A stretch of DNA of 64,000 nt from assembly GCA_009617715.1 (NCBI GenBank), contig VTFK01000328.1:62001-126000 (forward strand), read 5' to 3'. Below, piece by piece: positions 58,085-64,000 of this stretch (position 1 is the first letter of the stretch; each line of letters begins with the position of its first letter). This DNA comes from Plectrocnemia conspersa. Its lineage: Eukaryota; Arthropoda; Insecta; Trichoptera; Polycentropodidae. The notes under the pieces are model-generated. The model did no database searches. It saw only the letters and a list, made by a program, of their open reading frames with translations, and had not been told where the DNA came from. Both the position numbers and the translations under genes were made by a program.

Positions 58085-59740
58085 GAATATTTTAAGAAAT
58101 AATAAAATCCTTTAATTTTAATGGTATCTTAAAAAAAAAATCTCAGGTTTTCAAAAATATTGTGGAGATTTTTAATTTAAGATGTTCTTATATGGATTTA
58201 TATTTAAATCACGCTTTGTTTATCATAGTATTATGTAGGATCTCTTACAGAGATGTTATCATATTGATCAGGGTTAAAGACTTGTTTGGTATGAAGCAAA
58301 ATGTTATGAGACACTAATGAAATTAAAATCTGGTTCTAGCAGACCATTTGGAAGATCGCGATTATGCTTCGGAATAATATCATTAAATTTGAGGTTGTGG
58401 GAAGATGATTATATAAACATTAAGCTCTGATAAAAGTTCAAATGCTGCACCTAAATAGTTATATAAATATACTAATTCTAATTTTACGTGCAAATATATT
58501 TATACGGCACATTTTTAAATGCGAGATCCGGATCATATTTCAAAGGTTTCAAAAAGGTTGAACCCTTTCGTTTTCAAGCCCTTCGGGCACAGAATATATT
58601 TCTCAAATTTACAAGTGATATCCATCTTTCACTCACTTAATTAAAGAACCTTTAAAATCGTTGTCTACTGTTACCATATAGAATTTCAAAAACAATTCGG
58701 TAACTTTAGTAATTGCAAAAAAGCTCGAACAAATTTATAAAAAAAATACAAAACCTAAGCTTAAATAAATCACGTCTTACATGCGCCCTTATTAACGTGA
58801 GAAAATATAAAGGCAGATGTATTTTTATCTTAATAAAAAAAGTTATTTATTTAGAGCAGATGCTGCAAGCTCTCTTTGATGAAACGGATAAAAACTTACA
58901 TTCGTTATCCTGAGCTAATGGATTTTTCTAAATGGCCTTTATATCTTTCTGAACGATACTGAGTCTATACTTGTTGCGTATTTATTTTATTTCCGACGTA
59001 TGAACGAATTGATAATGATACTTTTATAACTCGCTTTTAGATTTATTGAATTTAAATAAAATTTATGTTTGATTTTAAGAATTTACGCTATTTAATATCT
59101 TGGCTCACCTGTGTAAAGATTCCAGAGTGACTTTATTATTTAAATACAAGTTAAGTTTAATTAATACGAAATGGGAGATCAAAGGAAGATATTAAAGTTT
59201 AAATTTAAATTAAAAGGAGTTTTGATGTTTAAATATTTTTAGTGTATGTTTTGGTAATATATATTTTTAAATGGTCAATTAAAGAAAAAATGCACAAATT
59301 TATTAAAATCCTAAAATAATTTAATTGACTAGCTTTTTGAATAAATAAATTGTTAAAACTAATGTCTCTAAAAAAATCAATCTTAAACGAATAAGTAATA
59401 TAAATGAATAATAAGGGTGGTGTAATATAGTTTATTTAAGTGAGTACTAAAACTTTTGGTTAAATATAAGGTAATCCCAAAATACATTTAAAGTTTTAAC
59501 TGACAGATTTGCTTTGGTCGTTGATACCCGGGTATGTATTTTATTACAGTATATATGTGTTGAAGCGTATCTATACTACCCATTCCAAAGTTTAAGAAAA
59601 TGGACTACAAAATTTACGATGCTTAAATTTTTACCAAGTAAACAGTTTATATAAAAATTGCACGTTATATGAATTTCTTCAAAAACAGTGGCAAATATGG
59701 TCAATAAAATATTTGTGAAATGGTAAGTGATTTAAAATAA
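58085..59740. other. AT-rich, no gene recognised
   Basis: Frames near 58310-58430 and 58713-58913 have mixed composition but no motif that I recognise. Confidence 0.35.
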
Positions 59741-59744
59741 AAAA

Positions 59745-60535
59745 TATAAGATATGGCTTGCTATCAAGGAACGTGCTGGAGGTGATAAATCAGCAAATAT
59801 AGATGATTATGTCCTGACTGCAGAAATGGAAGAAAAATCCTACTCAAACTATCCATCAACTGGCCGAGAAACTGTTCCACTCTGATTCAATAGTGCATAG
59901 AAGATTAGAAAAACTTGGAGACAAGGTCGCGAGTATACGCATATTCAAAGAGCTTCTGGATTTTGAATCTGGTCGCCTTTTCTCGATAATTTGATAACCA
60001 GAGATCATGATTAGGTGTTGTATGACAACAATCGTCGTAGAAGACAGTGGTTTTTTATAGGTTAGGTAGCAAAAGGTACATTGAAGCTCGAGCCCACTAT
60101 AAGAAAAAAACAATTTGTGGGTATGGTGAAATTGCTAAAAAATTGTGTATTACGAAACTCTTAAATCTGGTCAAACAAGCTTCTATTATGATCAGATGAA
60201 AAATACAAAGAAATAAAATAATGGTCTGGTACACAAAGAAGTGAATAAAAAGGTCAGGACCTTAACAAAAGTCGAATAGTTCTCACCATGTGGGGAAATA
60301 TATTATCCGCAAAGGTTTTTATCTTATTCATCTCATTCTCCAGAACTTACTCTTTTTAACTACTGTTTTATTAGATTGATTTATAGATAAATTTATAAAT
60401 AAATAAAAAAAAGCAGACAATGTAAAACAGCGGCTATCAGAATATTTTGCATCAAAGCCTTTAACATTTTTTGCCAATGGAATTAAATATTGATTTATTT
60501 GCCTCATTAAAAAACGACATTCATTTTGTGATTAC
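59745..60535 (+). pseudogene. mariner transposase relic 2
   Basis: In order: TIHQLAEKL and HRRLEKLGDKV (helix-turn-helix region), VLYDNNRRRRQWF (the segment after the first catalytic D), YETLKSGQT, SHSPELTLFNYCF (the third catalytic region, where N replaces the expected D), and KQRLSEYFASKPLTFFANGI (C-terminal helix). The second catalytic block is not recognisable. Several stops and shifts separate blocks. It belongs to the same family as relic 1. Confidence 0.75.
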
Positions 60536-60539
60536 CTAA

Positions 60540-61025
60540 TATTATATACAAAAGATTATGATCATGTTTTTAAAATTAACAAAGATCTAAGAGAAAGTTC
60601 GACAACCTTATTAACAATTTTTAATGAGTCAAAAGCTGCAAGTTTAAATAAATGTCATTTATAAAATAATTCGGAGGTAAAAAAATCTTTCAAACTTTAA
60701 AATAAATTTATAATTCATCTGTGAGTCTAATCCTCTAGTGGGCAGTGGATGTCGATCCATAATTAAAGCAGTGTTTTTCAATCGGGAGACCGCAAGGTAT
60801 TGTGACGAAAATATACACCTTGAGCCAAAACATGCGTTGTTACATTTAAAAGAATTTTTATTTATCAAAATAAAATAATTTTATTTATAAAAATATTCAT
60901 AATTTTAATTAACAAGTCTTGAGAATTCCTAGATATTCCTAAGATTAAATATTTTGTAATCAAAAGCATATTATCATTATATAATTACCAAGTCAATATT
61001 AATTTGAATGTTTATAAGTAGATAA
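60540..61025. other. AT-rich, nothing recognised
   Basis: No features identified apart from short A/T runs. Confidence 0.35.
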
Positions 61026-61029
61026 TGTA

Positions 61030-61130
61030 AAAAAAATAGTGTTGCGTCAAAACGATTTAGAACAAAATAACGCTGACAAAACAACGCGGCGTCCAAACAG
61101 CGCAAAAAATACAAAATATTCCAAAAAATA
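61030..61130. repeat. Solo copy related to the 11.9/15.3-kb terminal repeats
   Basis: The string GTTGCGTCAAAACG, AACAAAATAACGCTGAC, AAAACAACGCGGCGTCC and AAACAGCGCAAAAAATAC has the same alternating module layout as 11897-12060, including the GCGCAAAAATAC border. No partner repeat is seen nearby. Confidence 0.45.
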
Positions 61131-62225
61131 TATATATATTTACATTCAAAGACTTTGCTAGTAAGTGTCTTACTTTTTGTTAAATACCATTTAAAAATAG
61201 TTACTACAACATAAATCACGTGAAATAATACAACTTTTTATTATTGATTAAAAAAAATATGATTTATTAGTGTGGTTTTGTTAGGCGAAAATCTTAAAAA
61301 AAAATCGCACAATTCTTAATTACACTAACCAATTTACAGCTATGATTAAATATCTCTTGAACGGAAAATATTGTCTTTAAAGCATTATTTTATTGTTTAC
61401 ATATAAAATTTTTGCTAGATTATTAAATCTTGTGTCAAAAACTTTCAGGGCAAAAAATACCACAAACGAGTAGCAATATACATTTTAAATATTGGCAAAA
61501 TTATTATATGAGCTATAGTTGCACACTTGATAATAAAGTCTAAATAAGATATTTTAAATCATTCCCCTTTAAACTCACTGTGTGTATTAGAAATTGCCAA
61601 CTACTATCGCTTTAGTCACCAAAATATTATATTAAATATCTTTGCGAACAAATATAACCTTTTTCGATAAGACATGATCATTATTCTACACGCGCACCTG
61701 ATAATCTTGCGTCACTAAGAGGGGCAGTCCCGTGGGAACAGGAAGCATGAAAAGTAACGTCTTTCTTAGTATAAATAAATATATAAATTATTCATTAAAT
61801 AAAACAAAGGAAAAATAAAATCACACAAATTATAAGTCACAGATTTTGCTAAATTAGGGAAATTAAAACCGTGCGAAAAATGACGTTTACGCAAGGGAAA
61901 ACATATCAAAAGTGCTATAAAATAATTAGAGCTCACATACTGTTAAATTTATTTACTCAAGCTTACAATCTTTAAGGTACACTAAACATTAAATAGACTT
62001 GTACGATAATCGACAACTGATTAAACTTCTCGTCGACCGACCTCAAGAGTAAATCTGTTCTGGGGGTATGAACTTTTACTTTATTAACATTATAGGCAGT
62101 AAATTAAAAAACTATAGCTGATTTTTCGTTTATTTTACATTATCTCAAAGAGTAATTTAAGCGTTCGAAAGAGCAGAAAAATAGCACACAAAGTCAATAG
62201 AGGCACATAAAAAACGACGTAACAA
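61131..62225. other. AT-rich; small island at 61670-61760
   Basis: 61670-61760 has balanced composition (GCGTCACTAAGAGGGGCAG) with no coding frame. Nothing else recognised. Confidence 0.35.
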
Positions 62226-62229
62226 TGTG

Positions 62230-62810
62230 ATTATATTTATAATTATTGCGACAGGCGATAAATGGCGAGATGTTTTCTCCGAGCGGTGGTGGAGAAGCTG
62301 GTGCAGGGATGATGTCCGTGGGAGGTCCTTGGAGGGCAAGTAGGTGGCGTGGTAGCGAGTGTACAGCGGAAGTTGATTCTTCTATTCTACGATGGTGCTC
62401 GGTATGAAGGAGTTACTCTTAGGATGTAAGCGCCCATGAGAGTATGTTTTCCGCGGGTGGCGGGCGTCTGCTGGTCTCTTCGAGTGACTGCTGGTGACTG
62501 CCTGACTACCTTCTCCTCATCAAAGTCCAAGTTTAACTATCCAGAGCTTCAAAGCTTGCTGACCAATAGCAATTATGCAGCGATTATTCATCCAAACGCT
62601 GTAGTCGAAATGAGTATACGATTTTAGAAAGCGACGTTCGCTTGATGGGCATTGTCCAAGGTCGTATTGAATTCCAACGGGAATCTTGTGGATCTGGTGA
62701 TTTATTATATCCGTGACCGTTTCACAACAAAGACATATTCTTTCAATGACGGAGAATATTTACAGTAAGAACAAAACTCGTGTTATTACAAGATTTTTTC
62801 TGGATGTAAC
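62230..62810 (+). repeat. Dispersed repeat family A, longest copy
   Basis: It contains GATAAATGGCGAGATGTTTTC, GAGCGGTGGTGGAGAAG, CAAAGCTTGCTGACCAA, GCATTGTCCAAGGTCGTA, CCGTGACCGTTTCAC and ends near AACAAAACTCGTGTTATTAC. A 100-bp segment near 62340-62460 is absent from copy 2. There are no long frames. Confidence 0.65.
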
Positions 62811-62884
62811 GAAAGCTGTGTGGTCCAAATCGTTTACACTATTTTCTTGTTTCCTTGTTTTTGGTTGAAAAAAAAATCTTCCAA

Positions 62885-63225
62885 AATATGTGTGGTCACC
62901 ACAAAATATTTATTTTTACTTCAAAATCCTGTGACGTCAGTAAATCAGAAGTATCAATCTGTTATTTGATCTCTTGGTTCCCTTCACACCATTGGAACAC
63001 TAATTTATTGACACCGTTCTTCCTTTTCCATGCAACCACTGAGTTCGGCTTATCTTACAAGATGTGCAGCAAACATGAGGAGCGCATGATTTGTCTTGAT
63101 CACCAATATGACACCCGAAGTAGTGAAAATATGCAGTTTTAATCTTTGGAGTTATATTATTTTTCTGTTTGACAGATATGTTCCACATATACGACAAAAA
63201 CTGTAAATCGCGGTCTTGCAATGTC
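62885..63225 (-). pseudogene. Decayed member of a Cys-rich insect repeat protein family
   Basis: Reading on the minus strand: CRICGTYLSNRK in one frame, then TPKIKTAYFHYFGCHIGDQD and APHVCCTSCK in a second, then VPMV-stop-REPRDQITD, a stop and YF in a third. The order C-R-x-C-G ... Y-F-G-C-x-x-G-D-Q-D-K ... P-H-x-C-C ... W-L-x-G-K ... P-M-V-W-R-E-P ... D-C-Y-F-C matches an uncharacterised cysteine-rich protein type I recall as repetitive in arthropod genomes; I cannot name it precisely. Stops fall at the expected W and C positions, so it is dead. It may be a relic of a transposon accessory gene. Confidence 0.55.
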
Positions 63226-63420
63226 TTGAGCTGCCCTTGATTATTTTACTGATTTTATGTATTTTTTTGAGGCTTTCAATCAATCACGAGGTATCTGTCA
63301 GTTGACAGCAGTGTTGCCAATGTAAAAAAGTGTTGTAAACATAAATAAAATAGTTAATAAAAATATAGCATGATTGCTGCAAAACGTAAAATTCTGCCTT
63401 CATATATATTTATAACCTAT

Positions 63421-63785
63421 ATTTATTTATTTTTATTAAATCTTTCGTTGTAACCTAACAGGCGTAAGCCCAATGCGTTACAATGAACAAATCTGTACTA
63501 GCTGAGTAAGTCAGTCAGATATAATAAATATCTACAAGTAAGTATTAACCACCAGACGGAAAGTCTATGAATCGATGACATCTATATATTATTAATTATA
63601 AATTAATATGTGCTATATAATTTATAATCAATGGATGTTAATGCAGCTGGGGCCGGTTTTTTTTAACAAGAGCGCATTTTTAATAAATGAAAATTCAAGT
63701 GCCGCTGCCGGAGCTAGAACCCGCAACCTCAAAGTTACTAGTCTGAGACGTTACGGACTACGCTATTCCGTCCTTAATATACATA
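63421..63785 (-). repeat. SINE 1, most complete copy
   Basis: From the high-coordinate end: GGACGGAATAGCGTAGTCCG (A-box), CTCAGACTAGTAACTTTGAG (anticodon-arm-like), GGTTGCGGGTTCTAGCTCCG (B-box-like), the TGACATCTAT body, then TTGTAAC/GTTACAA (63477-63483 with 63448-63454) and an A/T-rich tail. The head closely resembles tRNA-Lys but lacks an intact fold. Confidence 0.8.
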
Positions 63786-63789
63786 TCTT

Positions 63790-64000
63790 TAACTGAAAAA
63801 AAAGATTTTTTGTTTTCGAATTTAAATTTAGCTTTGCATAATGCGTCAAGATCATGTATTGTTATTCAAGTTATAAAAAAAGTTGAAAAATGTTGGTCAG
63901 TATAATTGGAGGTAATTAATGTCCATTCAGATTAGACGGAATTACAATAAAGTCTAGCATATGCAGGTAAAGCATTTCTATTACCAGAGGATAATAAAAA
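63790..64000. other. AT-rich window edge, no feature
   Basis: No coding or repeat signal identified. Confidence 0.4.

Noticed and set aside
63608..63796. 62-codon frame ending near SINE 1 head
   Set aside because: It reads through the antisense of the SINE (AAAGARTRNL comes from the tRNA-like head); not a gene.

Overview
The window is eukaryotic, AT-rich nuclear DNA, most likely from an insect. The evidence is GT-AG splice junctions with very short introns, a KH-domain exon of the Sam68/quaking-related type, and a load of arthropod-style transposons (Jockey/CR1-like LINEs, tRNA-derived SINEs, hAT, mariner, Tigger/pogo, piggyBac). There are no operons, no bacterial signals and no functional tRNA or rRNA genes. 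Species cannot be named from the sequence.

Host genes are few. (1) A minus-strand gene at 38173-40235 can be assembled by hand from ten small exons. All nine introns are 52-85 nt, GT-AG and phase 2. The exons repeat a charged unit ending in an aromatic-rich tail such as YFK, YFE or YLR. It would encode about 481 lysine/glutamate/asparagine-rich residues, if two single-A insertions in homopolymers are discounted. I do not recognise the family; it is the best candidate here for something undescribed. (2) One exon at 32141-32244 (minus) encodes the start of a STAR-type KH domain, so much of the window is probably intron of a large RNA-binding-protein gene. (3) A weaker candidate first coding exon lies at 22384-22433 (plus).

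Layout. 1-10 kb: AT-rich, with a dispersed repeat (family A), a 177-bp MITE, LINE 3' ends and a long inverted repeat. 10-15.3 kb: a jerky/Tigger relic, GC-rich islands, and a 3.4-kb element with ~370-bp terminal inverted repeats that holds two tandem ~745-bp units, each with a different GC-rich exon-like insert. 17.7-22 kb: a hAT element with a perfect 8-bp target duplication, then piggyBac, SINE, LINE and mariner relics. 26-30.2 kb: a Tigger relic followed by a 5'-truncated Jockey-like LINE with a 23-bp target duplication. 32-37 kb: the KH exon, a hAT MITE and repeat A beside a LINE fragment. 38-40 kb: the ten-exon gene. 42-48 kb: GC islands, LINE B with a 3' hairpin, nested TIR elements and a LINE split by repeat A. 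48-64 kb: mostly AT-rich, with SINEs, two related mariners, LINE scraps, noncoding islands, another repeat A and a decayed Cys-rich family member.

Interactions: the SINE at 19.6, 55.3 and 63.4 kb ends in a 3' segment related to the 3' end of LINE B. The SINE and LINE stems differ by paired changes, as expected if the SINE is mobilised by that LINE's reverse transcriptase. Several insertions are nested (SINE in mariner, MITE in TIR element, repeat A beside LINE), giving a relative order of events.
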